Source: Corbicula japonica (Eukaryota > Mollusca > Bivalvia > Venerida > Cyrenidae). From it: a stretch of DNA of 64,000 bases. A program made the position numbers and the translations under genes. Positions 32,301 to 45,924 of this stretch are shown piece after piece (the stretch's first letter is position 1; every line of letters starts with the position of its first letter). The notes under the pieces are model-generated. The model was not told the DNA's origin. It made no database searches and was given only the letters and a program-made list of their open reading frames with translations. The DNA lies in NCBI GenBank assembly GCA_038501625.1, contig JAZAYU010000054.1, forward strand, positions 372,001 to 436,000, in the 5' to 3' direction.

Positions 32301-34690
32301 GAATTGATGCTCTTTTTATTATACATTGCAATGGTGAAACGTTTTTAAAATGATAATTTTATAGAAAAATGGCCAAAAAGAACCCAAAAAGAAAAACAAA
32401 CATTTGATGGGATATACACGCTTAACAATTGAGTAATATGATACTGACATCAATATATGAGGTATTTTAAATGAACCTTCATTTACGAAGACAGAAATAC
32501 AGATATATCTATAACATGTATTAAGGTAAAGTTTTCTGAAACTGCAGTTAAAGATAATTTTAAATCTTTCTTTCAATAGATGTGAAGAATGCAATGACGG
32601 GCGGACGGACAGAAAAAGCGATCTCTATGTATCGCCTTTTCTTCGAAAGGGAGACACAAAATTGCTCAAGTTTCCACCGTTATGGAAAATAATCTATAGC
32701 GACCCATCGGTGCATTTAGCTCTTTGTAGCAACAGACGATGGGTATCTAATAAGAATAGATATGTATTTTTCAAACACTACCTACCTACCAAAACAAACG
32801 GTATTTAGCGGAAGTTCCATTCGTGATCATGTTAATGTTGATTCTTGAATTTTACATAATGATACATTTCTAAGACCATTATTTAAGATATATTAATTTC
32901 AAAAATTTTGTTAAACTGGTGCTTTTTATCATTTCAACAATAATAGAGTGTATATTTAATCGCTCTTTGGTACCAAATTGTTAAGACAGCGCAAGTGTAA
33001 AAAAAGATGGCTAACACTTAACAGGTGTTTATTGAGATTGGTTAATTAACCTTACCTGCATGTTAACATTTAACAGTTGTTAATTGGAAATGTTTAATTA
33101 CCTTAACCATCACGTCTGTATCGGAAAAAACAATGCAATGAAAGTGTTTCTCTGTGCTTATTTGTTAAACAGATGTGACAGCAAATTTGTAACATACAGG
33201 CATGTAATTAAACTGTGAAATGAGAATCACTCCAAGGCAACCTTTCTCCTGTCATGTCACTTTCAAGTGTTGCAAAAATATCATTTCATTTTATTATTAT
33301 CGACATGTGTTTCTCCTTAATGTCTTGTTATTTTTTAGCTTTTCGCATTAAACGCTACAGAGTTATGCGAAAAATACATAAAACAAAACAATTTCTCGCT
33401 AATACAATATGATTAACAGTTATGTAAACATTTGACATGGAACACCATTGTGTTACCACAAGCCAAATTAATTAACATCAACGAGTGAGAACAAATATAA
33501 ACTATATTCATAAGAAATTGTGCACTATGTTTTCGGTGAGTTTTCATTAACTGCTTTTATTCATGCCTAAATATTTGATATCAAAGTTGAGATTAGATGA
33601 TAGATGGTTAAATATGCCACATATTAAAGAATCTGTGGGTAAACCATATTGATGTTGACGTATTTCTGGTTCAAAATCCCACTATAGAGATTCTTAGCAA
33701 TTAGCTATACCCATATGGAGCAAGAGTGTGATTAATATAAGCTGAAAGTTTTTTCATTATCGGTGTAAAATAGATTCATTTAAACTAAATTAGAATTTCC
33801 TTCAACGTCGGTCATCGTTATAGTATGTCGAAGAATTTTGTAAGACCAAACTTTGAACTAAACTGGAGATAAAACGTTAAACATCGTTGAACAATGGGTA
33901 AGGAATTGACAACTTTTAGACAATAAAAGCCTTTCCGAAGATGAGAAACGGCTACTCCGATCAACTCTAAACATGAAATAAAATTTAAAGGCTGATTTGT
34001 TTATTGCTTACGATATAATACAGATGATTGCCGGCAACTGTCATAAATGTAAATAAATATCTTGTAGACTTAATTTATCGTTTTCTTCAAAATATATAGT
34101 ATGCTACAAAGTAAATCAAATTCTCATTAATTCTTAATATTTAATGCCCATAAACATGATAATTCCTATCAAATTATTGGTGTCAAGATCTACAACATAC
34201 AGGAAATTACTTCAATAAAAATTACTTCTTTCTGACAAATTGCAATCTAATTTAAACGCGAATACGGTGCCACTTTGGGCCACTTTACGCAATTTTTGTA
34301 TTAGTCAACCACTTTCCGAGATTTAGGCATGAAATTGCTTTCGTATCATTGCAGGACATGTTCTCCCTGCAATTAAGACACGAATACGCCAACTTTGAGT
34401 TTAAGTGTCCCAAAGAAAAGTAAAATATCAAATACTGAAAGGATTCATTTCGAATGGACTAAAGGGAATTACTGAAAGGAATATTGGGTCAACAGATCAG
34501 CTAATTCATTTGGTGAAATATAACACAAACTGTGCTGTGTGTATATGGTAACTGATCAGAAAGGCCCATTTTCGTATTGTACTAGCCCGGTCTGGAGCGA
34601 CCAACATCAAAGGATTGTTTATAACTTGAGTGAATAGAAATTGAAAAACATAAAAAATTCTTATGAATATCAAACACCTAAAATAAAAAT
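32301..34690. other. Probable receptor intron or 5' region, no exon identified
   Basis: AT-rich sequence. I see no frame with a convincing signal-peptide or N-terminal exon for the receptor, and no clear repeat. Confidence 0.4.
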
Positions 34691-34956
34691 CTGTTAACCG
34701 ATCATTATTCTTAAAGAGGTAGTCCAGAATATAGGAATAAGTTTTCATTTCAAAGACATTTTCAGACAGAGCCCAGAACTGGAAAAGATTTTAAAATCGG
34801 TCCTCTGGTTGCTGAGATACTGTCAGTTATATATTGATCCCTATATATGCTGGAAGCCCTTTTGATGTGTCCAGTGACGTCATCAGTTTATGGGCACAAG
34901 TAAAGTTTTCATCATTATTTAGTACTGTATAATAGAAACAAGTTTTAGTTTTCCAA

Positions 34957-34981
34957 AAAGCTAGTCGGTCATTAGCAAATA
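34957..34981 (-). repeat. 25-bp block shared with 38213-38238
   Basis: TGCTAATGACCGACTAGCTT on the minus strand recurs on the plus strand near 38215. This is probably the conserved core of two decayed copies of one repeat; the flanks do not align well by eye. Confidence 0.5.
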
Positions 34982-35015
34982 AATTAATAGAATAAGTATG
35001 TATTCGTGCTTGCAT

Positions 35016-36289
35016 TTACTTTTGGATCAATGGAAGTCAAGGATATGTCTAGCTTTCTGTCGATCAATGTCACACAGATTGTATCTGACAAACTATTTGT
35101 TTCAAGTTTCAAGTTTATTTCCATTTACATTTCCCTGTATGTACAAAACATAAACAAGTGAACATATACACATTGTACAATGCTGTTACTTTAAAGCATG
35201 CAAACAAAGATGAACGGCTGATGTTTGATTTATTGAAACATGAAGAAGACGTATACCAGTTTAACGGCAAAAGACATTAATATAAATAATCATGTCTCTA
35301 GTAGACGCAATTTATTATTTTATTCAGGACGTGTAGCAATGATGACGTTGTTGAAGCACCAGCGAATCGGATGGCTATGTTACATTAACGCGAATGCTCA
35401 AAGAGGTACCATAGAACTTTCCACAGTCGATGCTTATTTGTACAGTGTGCAGAATTTTAAGCGATGCTAATAATATTCAGTATTCATTACCAATATTCAT
35501 AAATTGTAGTTTTAGTTGGGCCAGCGTCAAACTTGAAGTTGACGCGCGTTAGAAAACAGTAAACAATAAATTAGGATGTTGATGCATTTATTATTTTCAA
35601 TTATTTTTTAAGCTTTATGTGCTCATATCTTTTGTTTTTGTATAAACGATTTTCTCTGAAACTATTACAGAAACTCAAGAAGCACTATTTGTATTTAAAT
35701 TAATGTATCATCAAAGAAATTGTCGTTTTGCCACTGTTCTGAAAATTCTTCACAACTATTTCTCTACTTTAAAGGCTGGTTTTGCATTGCTTGCAGTATA
35801 TTCTAGTAGATCGCCCTTACATAGAAACGATAGTGCTTTTGTTGTCTACCTTACTGCACTTGCCAAAATAATGTTCTTGTTTAGTATTCCAAGACCGAGT
35901 CCAAATCCGTTATATTGCATGAGTATGGGGAAGCAGACATTGGGGTCAGGGATTTCCCCGGAAATCTTTTACAAGTTAAACTCAATTGGGATTGCAAATG
36001 CGACGAGTCCAACCGTTCTCTATTGATCCCAAGAAGAGAACGCATGTATAGATGCGGTTTTAAGAGGGAAAAGGGGAATCAAAATAAATCAATTCGTATT
36101 TCGTTAAAAATGCATATATTCAAGGGCAAGTTTTGAATATTATGGCTGCGGAATTTTTGTAACATAAATTAAAAAGTTAAAGTTTAATGATAAAAATACA
36201 GATGCACGCATAGAATGGTTACCAAGTTTCTATTTTAAAATAATCGTTTAAGTTTTTTTCTTAAAATAATAAAAGGTCACTTTGAAAAC
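35016..36289. other. No gene recognised
   Basis: It contains a 107-codon plus-strand frame (35703-36026) that matches no family I know and lacks coding-like features, and a TTTCAAGTTTCAAGTTTATT stretch at about 35100 that resembles a generic retroelement tail. Confidence 0.4.
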
Positions 36290-36400
36290 AACCGAAGACG
36301 AAAAATATGAAAATATTGCAGGCTCGGTTTCATTGAGCCTGTTAAAGACTTTTATGCATTTCAAAAACATAAAATACCGCAACGTTATTAGTGCTCCAAC
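36290..36400 (-). repeat. M1-related fragment
   Basis: AATATGAAAATATTGCAGGC, a GAGCCTGTTAAAGAC block and TTATGCATTTCAAAAACAT in that order on plus match the reverse of the M1 modules. Confidence 0.45.
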
Positions 36401-36862
36401 TTGGATATCAAAATGACAGGGAAATAGATAGATCTCAAAAACAGGGCAGTTTTTGCGCAACAAGCTCAAAACTAGGCACATTTATGCAAATCTTTGAGAA
36501 AGAGCGTTGTATATAAATGTCCCTCTGAATGAGTAATTGCGAATAAAAGATAAAATGTAATGTTCATAACTAATGAAGACATGGGTAGTCATCAAACCAA
36601 CTAGGTTTAAAAGCTCGCAGCTCGGATTTTAACATTCCAATAGTGCGCTCGGGAAATGCAAAATTATGAGGTTGATTAGCTGATATCAACTACATTTGTT
36701 AATTATGGATTGAAATGCTTTTTCAACATACTTGACCTACGAAGTACTTGTCAATATTAGACACCAAAACTGAGGTAACGTGTCGCCATTAATCCTATAA
36801 ATTGATATTTAACAAGTTCAATAAACAAAATCATTATTGATGCTACCACGCTGAACGTGTTG

Positions 36863-37418
36863 ACTCAACCAAAGTTCTAATTGGTCATCAATTGTATATG
36901 TTTACAATGTTTGCTAGTTTCGTTTCTTCCCTACGTCAAGAGAGGTTGTGGAAAAACGGTTTTGTCTTGAAATCAATTATCTAATGTCTTTTTAATCTTT
37001 ATTGATTGTTTTCTTAAATGAATCAAATGCCATTTTCTTACACCACAGGGTCAAAATTAGAACAGTCTTTAATTGAAAGGGAGGTAATTTTAAAATTGGA
37101 AACTTTGAAGGGGAATTGTTTAAACAAATGTGCTGTTGATTAATAAGATTTTATGTTTTCCTACTAATGTGGGGTCCTATTAAAACAAAACAAGAAATTA
37201 AGAGCAAATTTCTGTTTGCTTGACCTTTTTATGCAAGAAATGCATTTTTAGCAAAATTAAGGATAACTCTCGCCAGACTGTTCCAAAGTGAAGTATTAGA
37301 AGATTAAAGCTTAAGTTGAAGACTTTTGTTGGCATATGATCATAAATAAAGAGTGAATTCAATGTCGTTCTAATAAAAAATACGGACAAAAAGTGACCAA
37401 TTAGAACTTTGGGTGAGT
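36863..37418. mobile_element. TIR element with 25-bp inverted ends
   Basis: ACTCAACCAAAGTTCTAATT at the left is mirrored at 37394-37418; 24 of 25 bases pair. It is 556 bp with no transposase. I cannot see a target duplication, so superfamily is unassigned. Confidence 0.75.
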
Positions 37419-37577
37419 GTAATCATTAAGTGCAATTAACCTCCTGTGGCCATCCTAGTCGTTAATCTCTGTCGTCCGCAGCTATTTGAGCGTATTGATG
37501 ACTGTCTTTTAGCGTACCGCCGCCCCATTGACTACGCTTGTGATATTAGATAAAATTATTGCCCATGCTGATCTCCT

Positions 37578-37800
37578 ATGTTTACTTTAAACAATGATCA
37601 TGCCACATACGCTAAACCTTCGGTAACTTCTGAGAACATTCACAGAAATTACACTGGAAATCGCAAACAAATTGCAAAATAGCTGACATCTTGTTTTTAC
37701 TTTAAACAATGGTCACCTCACATTCGCTAATCTTCCATTAACTTCTGAGAATATTCATAACATTTGCACCTAAAATCGCAAAAAAGCAAAATCTCTCTTT
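37578..37800. repeat. Two-copy tandem repeat, period about 115 bp
   Basis: TTTACTTTAAACAATG at 37581 and again at 37696, each followed by a matching TTAACTTCTGAGAA-like block and AAATCGCAAA. About 80% similar by eye. Confidence 0.65.
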
Positions 37801-39454
37801 AAAAGACAATATTTTGACAATTAACCAAAGTTCTTTTGCTATAAGCTTCTACTATTTACGACCGTATGTTTGATTTATACCACAAGAAAGACATATCTTA
37901 ATGTCAACGAATGGACATGGGTTTTTTTGAAACCCGCATTATTTCATCTAACATGGCATACACTGAATTTGACATCATTAAAACAAACAACCAAAAACGG
38001 GAAAATGTGCGAGAACCAGCGATAACTTACATGTTGAAGTTCAGCATTCTAACGAATTTGTTGAAGATCAGAATAGTAAATATAATATAATATTTTTGAG
38101 TCTCTGTCAGGCTGCTCATCCCCCACCCTATGACAGTGACACAATTTTGTTGTTGAACTTAAACTCTTGATTTTGGAAAACATTTACAGCCATGTGGTTT
38201 TGGTTAAAAGTTTCTGCTAATGACCGACTAGCTTTTGGTAAACTTTTGTTTACAGACAGCCTTCCCGCCAAAATCGGATATTCGGTAGTCTCTAAGAAAA
38301 ACATAAACGATGTCTTGCTTTTGACCAACAAAATCAATATAACGGATCGAATCTATTTCATATATGGGATCACCATGAACAGTTGTTTGATTCAAATTAA
38401 GTATCAGTTCAACTTATAAGCAAATAATATTTTGCTACGAAGGTTTGCATCACGTGACTTTATAAAAAAAAGACGCATAACATTATTTCTATACCCTGTA
38501 GAAAATACAACACACGTATGTTTATATAATTTAAAACATGTCGTTATAGATCAGCTCAATTTCTGATTTGATGTTACTACAACGTCTAAATATTGTTTCA
38601 TCAACATTTAGAAGACTGGAACGGAATAGCATTCTCAAGCTTTAGACGGGCGGCTTTATCTAAAGCGACCATGTCCGGTGCCGCTTTTAACCGGTTAAAC
38701 AACTGCATTATTTCTACACGTCCTGAATAAAAGTATGAATTAAGTATTCAAGAAACATGATTATTTACATTTATGTCTTTTCTGGTAAAGGGCTTCTCTA
38801 TATATCAAGCAATCAAATATCAGCCTCTACACTATCCTTTTGCATGCGTCTAAGGAACAGGTGACATAGTCTAAATTATCCGTTCTGGACGGTGAGTCAT
38901 TGTTAACCGGTGTCCAGGCTAAAGAGCTCATGTTTGGTCGATTATAATATGTCGGTCATCAGGATGACCGACAATAATGTCAAATATAAATTCACAGAAA
39001 ATATTAAAATCACGTTAAATTTTATAATGAACTTCCAATAATAATACACAAAAAAACTAAATGTAATATTGAGATTAGTTTAGTATTTATATTTTTGCAC
39101 AAAAATTGATAATGGCTGCCTTCAATAGCCTTCAATAGCACTAAAAAAGCAACTTCAGACAGCCATAGCAATTGTATATCTTTGCAATCATATATATTTC
39201 AAAATTTCCGGAATTCCCTTTTAACTTAATATATATCAACATTTTCTTATGATCGTATAACCGCTTGAAACAAGTTCGTGCCCTAAGTATCATGACCACA
39301 ATGGTCTAAGTTTAGATAACTGCTTTCTTTATAGATTTTTTTCAAAGGCCTAAACTAATTTTAAGCGTATTATATCTCCAAATGATAAGCAGAACTTATT
39401 AAAAACAGTCTTGTATTTGACATATATACAATATCATGTTGTACGTTCTTCAAA
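37801..39454. other. No gene recognised
   Basis: AT-rich. It contains a small perfect hairpin, GTCGGTCATC/GATGACCGAC, near 38951-38971 and the block shared with 34957. Confidence 0.4.
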
Positions 39455-39625
39455 AAAGGTAAAATATGTATATCAGGAATTTGAAAAAAAAACAACAAAA
39501 CAGCCCCACTACACTCATACAGCAGAAGAGAATAGGAAAAGAGGACATGGTGATCAATTTTTAAATAGACACCGCAAACAATTAACGAAAATGAATACCC
39601 GAGGTTACCGCCTTGGAACGGTCAA
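39455..39625 (-). repeat. Family A 3'-end copy, minus strand
   Basis: It starts at GGTAAAATATGTATATCAGG and runs to CCGCCTTGGAACGGTCA. Together with a short plus-strand piece near 39796-39830 it is the only family A copy found beyond 26 kb. Confidence 0.7.
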
Positions 39626-39830
39626 TAACAAAAAAACTAAATGAACTATTTGAGAAACAAAGCCTTTAAACGTATGATTGTCTATAAGGACCTACAGATA
39701 CTGTTTTTATTTTCATCTGGCAAGAGTGAATATTTGATAAAATCTGGAAATCTTCAAAACCTTTATGACGAAATTTTACTGACAATTATGTTTGCCTCTG
39801 ACGGTTCCAAGCGGTAACCTATGGAACTTT

Positions 39831-42821
39831 TCTTACTGTGAAATAATTAATAACACTATTTAAATAAAAAATATATCAAAACAAAAGAAAGAAATAAATT
39901 ACCTGGTTACGTTTAAATTTTCCGTATTGTAATCTAAAATCGTCTAGGTGTTTCAACATCGACGCCATATTGACACTATTCATCTACTCAAAGACATCCT
40001 GAAAATAAAATGTACGTCCTATATTAACTGTCCAGCAAATTATGTGCAAGCCGGTGAACTCTTTTTAAACAATTTAATGCCTTTATTCGTGTTCACGGCG
40101 TCTTTTCATTTCATCCTTAAATATGAACATAATCATTCATCTAAATTTTAATCCAAAACAACGTATTTATAAATGTCTCAGAGGGCTCACTAAACTGCGT
40201 AAACAAATAAATGAAACATGTTAACAATTCAGCCATTTCACTCAATATTTAAATTTACTTTCTTGCGTATCACTTATGCTTTTGCTCAAATACATGAAAT
40301 GAGTTTTCTAAACCACCTAAAAAGCGAAATTTCTGTCCCAAGTACGCCAACTGGTGCAGAAGCTGACGATTCTTATTAATCACTAAACTATTATCTGAAC
40401 GGGTTTAGAAATATTTCCTCAATGACAAATAGTGAAAAAATTATACTATCATGTAATTGTTTTATTTTTATTTCGTAGAAGCAGAAGTCATATGAGCAAA
40501 TAAAAATTATATATATTTAAAATTAATATTTATAATTATAGACAGATTGAGTTAGGTTTATGAAACCTTAATCACCGGCGAACCGCCCGCTCGCTCGCTC
40601 GTTTACTAACTCATTTGCCAACTGACTCACGGTATTAACTGCTTATTAATCCATATATAAAATTAGCCATTTTACATTTGAAATTGACCATTACTGTATG
40701 CGTTTTTTTGTTGTTTTTTTTTATTTAAAACCTACGCGAGTACCGGTATTCTTTTAATAATAAATTACTCAATTCATTAACAACCCCAAGATCACAAAAA
40801 ATTAATTCGATCACTTATGATTTTATGTTTTAGTTACAATCCATTTTAACTACTTACAAAAAGCGAAGTTTGAAATTATGTCTCAAGCATCCATGATTTC
40901 TTCCCTAACAATAGTCTGTAAAATCATTTCATCAACCATTGAAACTCGCCTAATGCTTAGCAATTGCTAGTATCAACAAACTAAAAAACCCGCAACAACC
41001 AATGTGTTTTTAATAAAAACAAGTAATCAGCGAACGCCAGCTGTAACGACTTGAGTACATAAAATCATTGTTAAAATACGCACGAGACTTTTGCTCACAG
41101 CACGCTTGAATATCACTGTAAACCGAGATTGTTTCTCGTTAGTGAGGTCCCGCGACAGAATTGGCGATGTACAGCGTGCGAGATGGCATTGCTTCTGTAG
41201 AACATTGTTTTCTTTTAATTTTTTTTGAAATGATATGTAAAAAATCCACACTTCGATAAGGGAATGTTGAATAAGAAATAAATTTTTTTCAGCATTAGCA
41301 ATAAAGAACAACCCGAACGCATGAAAACAAATGAATATATTACCGACCAGTTCAAACAGACAGAGAATCTCTTTTTTCAGAACATGTCTAATAAATGGGG
41401 TCCTACCGATATACAGAGTTATCTCAATATTCTGTCTAAATTTACCTCCCTTTGTAACGCGCACCTGTCACTGGGTAGTTCCGGTCTGAGATTTACAATT
41501 AAAACAGACCTGCAGTAATCATCCGTTGTCCTTTCAAATACGTTTTAATAGGGTCTGGTTGGTTAGAGATCAGCATAATGCATAACAACGTTTGATTATT
41601 ATCATTGAAAATAAAATAAATAGTTTTTATATTGCAGCGCATAATATTAAAAATTTCTCTTCTAACCATTTTAATACGTCGGAGAAGTTTTATGTTAAAC
41701 ATCGTTGTGTTCGACCCCTTCGGTAACTAATAAAGAGTAAAAAATACGCATTCCTTATGCTTAAAAATTGCAGATTTGAGGAAAAGTTAGAAAACCTTAA
41801 AATGGGTAGTAAACTTTATAACACATGATATATAATAAAGTTTGACGTCTGTCAATGAAACGCCCGTTCACTTTTATAAATGTTCTTTCATGCCGATACA
41901 ACATTTTTGAATTTCCCAGTCTGTCAGTAGTGGGAAGAAGCCGTACAAAAATTTACGAAAGTTGTTAATAGTCCCTTCATACATTTGATGACAATATATA
42001 GTTTTGAACGAGGAAGGATCGTCAATTAACAAAAATATTCAAATATTTTTCAAATTAAATGAAAAAGACACATTTGAATCAGCTGCATGAAAATGTTTTT
42101 GCAACATGGCATTTAAAAACAGAACTGTACATGTATAAGTCTGTTATAATAAAGTCACCAAAAAGACTGTAAAACGGAGATTAGCATATATCTTTTCGAA
42201 AGATTACATTTCTATTTGCGTTTTTGTTTTATGACAGAAAAACTAGATGATTGATACCATATCCATATCCTCATGTAGACAATGAATATTTTATGATTGA
42301 AAAGAAGGAATGCTGGAACTACAACACAGCTCTTAGTAGAACGTGCACATCCCTAGAAATCTATCACACGAATCGTCAAGACGAGTTCTCGAAATTCACC
42401 AAAGTATATTTCGACATTTTTAGTTTTAATGTTATAATCGACGAAAGGTATATGTATCAAATTTTGAAATATGTAAAAATAACATTGGTACATTCACTTA
42501 TTGCGTGACACAATAAAATTGTAACATGCTTATGCATTTCGTTAACCTATAAACAAACATTATGTGTTGTTTTCACAAACACTGTTCCGTTTCGCAGTAG
42601 AATTTCAAAATAGAACTTTCTGCTGAAATTATTCGTAGAACTGTTTGTCGGAGATATATAAATCCTCTAAAATACCACGATTCCGAATACTTAACTACAT
42701 GTAATCAAGTATTTGTTTGTTATTTCAATCCAAAGATATCAATTTAGGATGGAATTAAATAGAAGTATACGAAATGATCCTGAAAGTTTGTGTCCATATG
42801 ATCACAATCGCGAATCTTAAA
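39831..42821. other. No gene recognised
   Basis: Several frames of 65-145 codons occur (for example minus strand 41027-41464), but none resembles a known family and the sequence looks non-coding. Confidence 0.45.
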
Positions 42822-42899
42822 TTGAAAATCAGTCTTAGATCTCAAGCATATGATTGGAGACTAGTTCAATTTTCAGCAAATCGAAGCTAAAGTCTAAAT

Positions 42900-43149
42900 G
42901 GGGCGCGTCAAGGGAAAAGGTGCATTCGGTCATATTTTAGACATTTTAGTTGTTACTATATTTGGAAAGATCTTACAATTATCTATTATTTTCTTATAAC
43001 TTAGTGGCAATTTTGTTACACATTTTGACAATATAATTTTATTTTTACCGCGCAGTGCATGAAAGTAATGTCGTCTGCTTAACTTAATGGCGTCTTTTTA
43101 AGACTTGACGGCTAATTCCCGAAATGTACTTTTTCCCGTGACGCGCCCC
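42900..43149. mobile_element. GGGGCGCGTCA TIR element with AAAT flanks
   Basis: Left end GGGGCGCGTCAAGGGAAAAG and right end, read on minus, GGGGCGCGTCACGGGAAAAA form imperfect 26-bp inverted repeats; AAAT is present directly outside both. It is 250 bp and non-coding. The interior (GACATTTTAGTTGTTACTAT) recurs at 46772-46999. Confidence 0.75.
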
Positions 43150-43810
43150 AAATGTTATTATCTCAGTCCCAGGTACTTACAGTTGTATTCAGCTTTTTAA
43201 ATTATGTAAATGATAGTCTTTTACTCTATTTTGAAATATAATTATGATCGCAAATTCCAAATTTTAATCTTTAACTCGGTTGCAGTGTTTTTCTTTTGCT
43301 TTTGCAAGGAATGCGGGCTTTATGCGGTTTTATAATAAACAGTTCATTGGAAATGTAATAAAAGCACATAACACACTTTACATCTCCTTTCACAAGCAAT
43401 CAAAAACAAAAACAGAAGTTCATCAAGTGATCATATAAATTAAAACAATATGTTTTTATTACATAACGTAAAAGTAATACAGAAAAATACAAGCAATACA
43501 GAAAACAAACACACTATTAAACTGACTTTATAATAACATTAAACAATTTTATAGACATTATATGCATTCCCTGCAGCGTAATGCTAATACATTTGGAAGA
43601 AACTGCATTAAAAATTATGCAAGCATGTTTCATTGTGAAACGAGGAATAAAACGTGGAATGAATTTGTTGATATTACATTTGTATGTTAATAGTTCTGAT
43701 GATATATCAGTTGTATGATAATAGATCTAACTGCGGTTGAGATGATCCGTGTTATCTTAACATGTTACCGCAACCAAGATACTTATTTTGAAAATAAGCT
43801 ATTTCGTTAA

Positions 43811-44499
43811 GGGCCTGCCACACTCCTCCCAATTCTATTAATCGATAAAAAGAAAATTATCAAAATCTCAATAACGGCAAACTGCTGTTAATTGAAACTT
43901 TGCACAAATGTATGTTATTAATGTATCTTTATTTTACAGATGGTAAGACACGTTAGAAAAGTAAAGAACAATAGCGAGATCAAAAAATTCCCTCAACTTC
44001 TATTTACATAAATTCACAAAAACTAAAGAACACAAAACATCATTTTAAATGCCCACATGAGTAATATGATACTGACAACAATTTATTGTGCCCTCGTGAT
44101 TTACATATTTAAACTTTACGAGATATTAGTAAAAGTGTGTTTGACCTTCAATTTCCTGGTCGCGTAAACTGATGACAATCACTGATTTCGCTTTTAATAG
44201 TTGAAAGTTTTTAACAAAGTACACAACATTTTCTTGTCAGTATCATTGCGCTCACGAGGGAATTTAAAATTATGTTCTGCATCCCTTAGTTTTTGTGAAT
44301 TTATGCAAATAGAATTCAAGGAATTTTTAGGTCTAGCTTTGTTTCTTTACTTTTCTAACGTGTCGTTCTGTATGCAAAATAAAGTTACATTAGTAACATT
44401 CATTTGTGCAAAGTTTCATTGAACGGCATTTTGCCATTACTGAGATTTGATGAATTTTACTTTATCGATAAATAGAATTGGGAGGAGTGTGGCAAGCCC
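43811..44499. mobile_element. Long-TIR element flanked by TTAA
   Basis: Very long imperfect inverted repeats (about 43811-44075 with 44225-44499), starting GGGCCTGCCACACTCCTCCC; TTAA lies outside both ends (43807-43810, 44500-44503). A TTAA target suggests the piggyBac group. It is 689 bp with no transposase. Half copies lie at 10960-11212 and 45130-45365. Confidence 0.75.
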
Positions 44500-45379
44500 T
44501 TAATAACGTTTAGGAAGTAAGGATTACCGATAGACATTTAGAGTGTTATCATCTTTCCAAGTCGATAAAATATCAAAATCTCGGATCGAAAACACCCGTT
44601 AATTGACAGCCAATTATTTAGTGGTAATTAAGTCTTGATCCCGCTGGTTTACTGATGATAAATCGCTACGTCTGCAAGCACCTGTGTACACTCGTTTTGC
44701 AGTCGTAATACAAGTATCTTCCGCTTGCCTTTATAATATTGAAACAGGATGAAAGCAGCAGTAACTTGATTGCTTTTTAAACTATCCACCACATAATAAC
44801 CACTTTACCATAGCGACAATCTTGGGGCATTTGTCTAATCGCACACTTCACGTACTCGTATATCTACTGTTGCAACTGCAAAATTAGGTAGGTCATTAAA
44901 CAATTAGACCACAGCTACCGTCCACTGGCCTATCAGTGGCCAGTATTACCGTTGACTAAATCCCGTAGACAACACTTTGGCGTTGTCTACGAAGGTTCGT
45001 GAAGCACGTGCATCTCGTTAACTATCTCGTATTAATAAGTCGACGGCCGATAGCTTAGTGTCATTCCGTGCTATCGATACATGTTTGTGATAATTGTAAG
45101 AGTACGAAGTGGGCGTTTAAGGCATTGCTGCGTTTGTCATTGCTAAGTCATAGACAAAAATAAAAACATCAAAATCTCTCAAAAGGCACAATGCAGCAAA
45201 ATGAAACTTTGCATAAACCAATGGTATTAATATGTTTTCATTTATATATGCTAGGAAAAGTTAGAACGGTAACGAAAAATAGTTAGACCTAGAATATCCC
45301 TGAATGTTTTATTTGCAATTTGTCACAAAATTGAATCAACACTTTCCATCAAATTAAATGTGTTCATGAAGAATGAGTT

Positions 45380-45924
45380 AGTTACACAGACGGTCGGTGC
45401 CCAATCGGTTGTTTTATTTTAAGGTAGTAGCTGTTTTGATCGGTTGTCATGCGTTATTTTATTTCTGGTTTTTCTGTGTAACCAGCCATCGGTGATTGAC
45501 AAGTGTTCATCGGTTAAATAGATATTTCATGGGTTGCTGGTAAACATTAATTATCATCTTTTTGTTCTGTCGGTGGTATTAGTTGATCGGTTGCTTATCG
45601 GTGGCCCATCGGATATATCGGTTGAAGACAGGTTGTCGATCGGTGAAATCGGTTGTAGACAGGTTGTCGATCGGTGATGATCGGTTGTAGACAAGTTGTC
45701 GATCGGTTATTTGTATAATATTTTCACTGATCAAGAATTTTAAACATGTCTAAAAATCCCGATCGGTTATTTTTCACCGACGAAACTCATCTTTCCCCAA
45801 TAACAATTGATAGGTGGCAAAGAGGTGACCAATAGTTGATATCGGTGGTAAATCCCTTGTCATCGGTTCACTCCATTATTTTGCTAGAAAACTACCGATC
45901 GATCACCGATGGCTCTGTGTAACT
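45380..45924. mobile_element. AGTTACACAGA TIR element nested in another element
   Basis: Ends AGTTACACAGAC.GTCGGTG and, on minus, AGTTACACAGAGCCATCGGT. The interior has an unusually high density of ATCGGT(T/G) motifs, including a 31-32-bp tandem repeat at 45617-45715. The host sequence either side corresponds to adjacent bases at about 44060-44090, supporting an insertion. No clear target duplication is seen. Confidence 0.65.
45617..45715. repeat. 31-32-bp tandem repeat, 3 units
   Basis: AGACA(G/A)GTTGTCGATCGGT starts at 45626, 45657 and 45689. Confidence 0.8.

Noticed and set aside
35100..35215. TTTCAAGTTTCAAGTTTATT stretch as a possible SINE or LINE tail
   Set aside because: Only one copy here and no paired landmark; cannot be supported.
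35703..36026. 107-codon plus-strand frame
   Set aside because: No recognisable domain, and it overlaps another frame of similar length; likely chance.
41027..41464. 145-codon minus-strand frame, the second longest in the window
   Set aside because: The composition is that of translated AT-rich DNA, there are no motifs, no splice context and no family I know.
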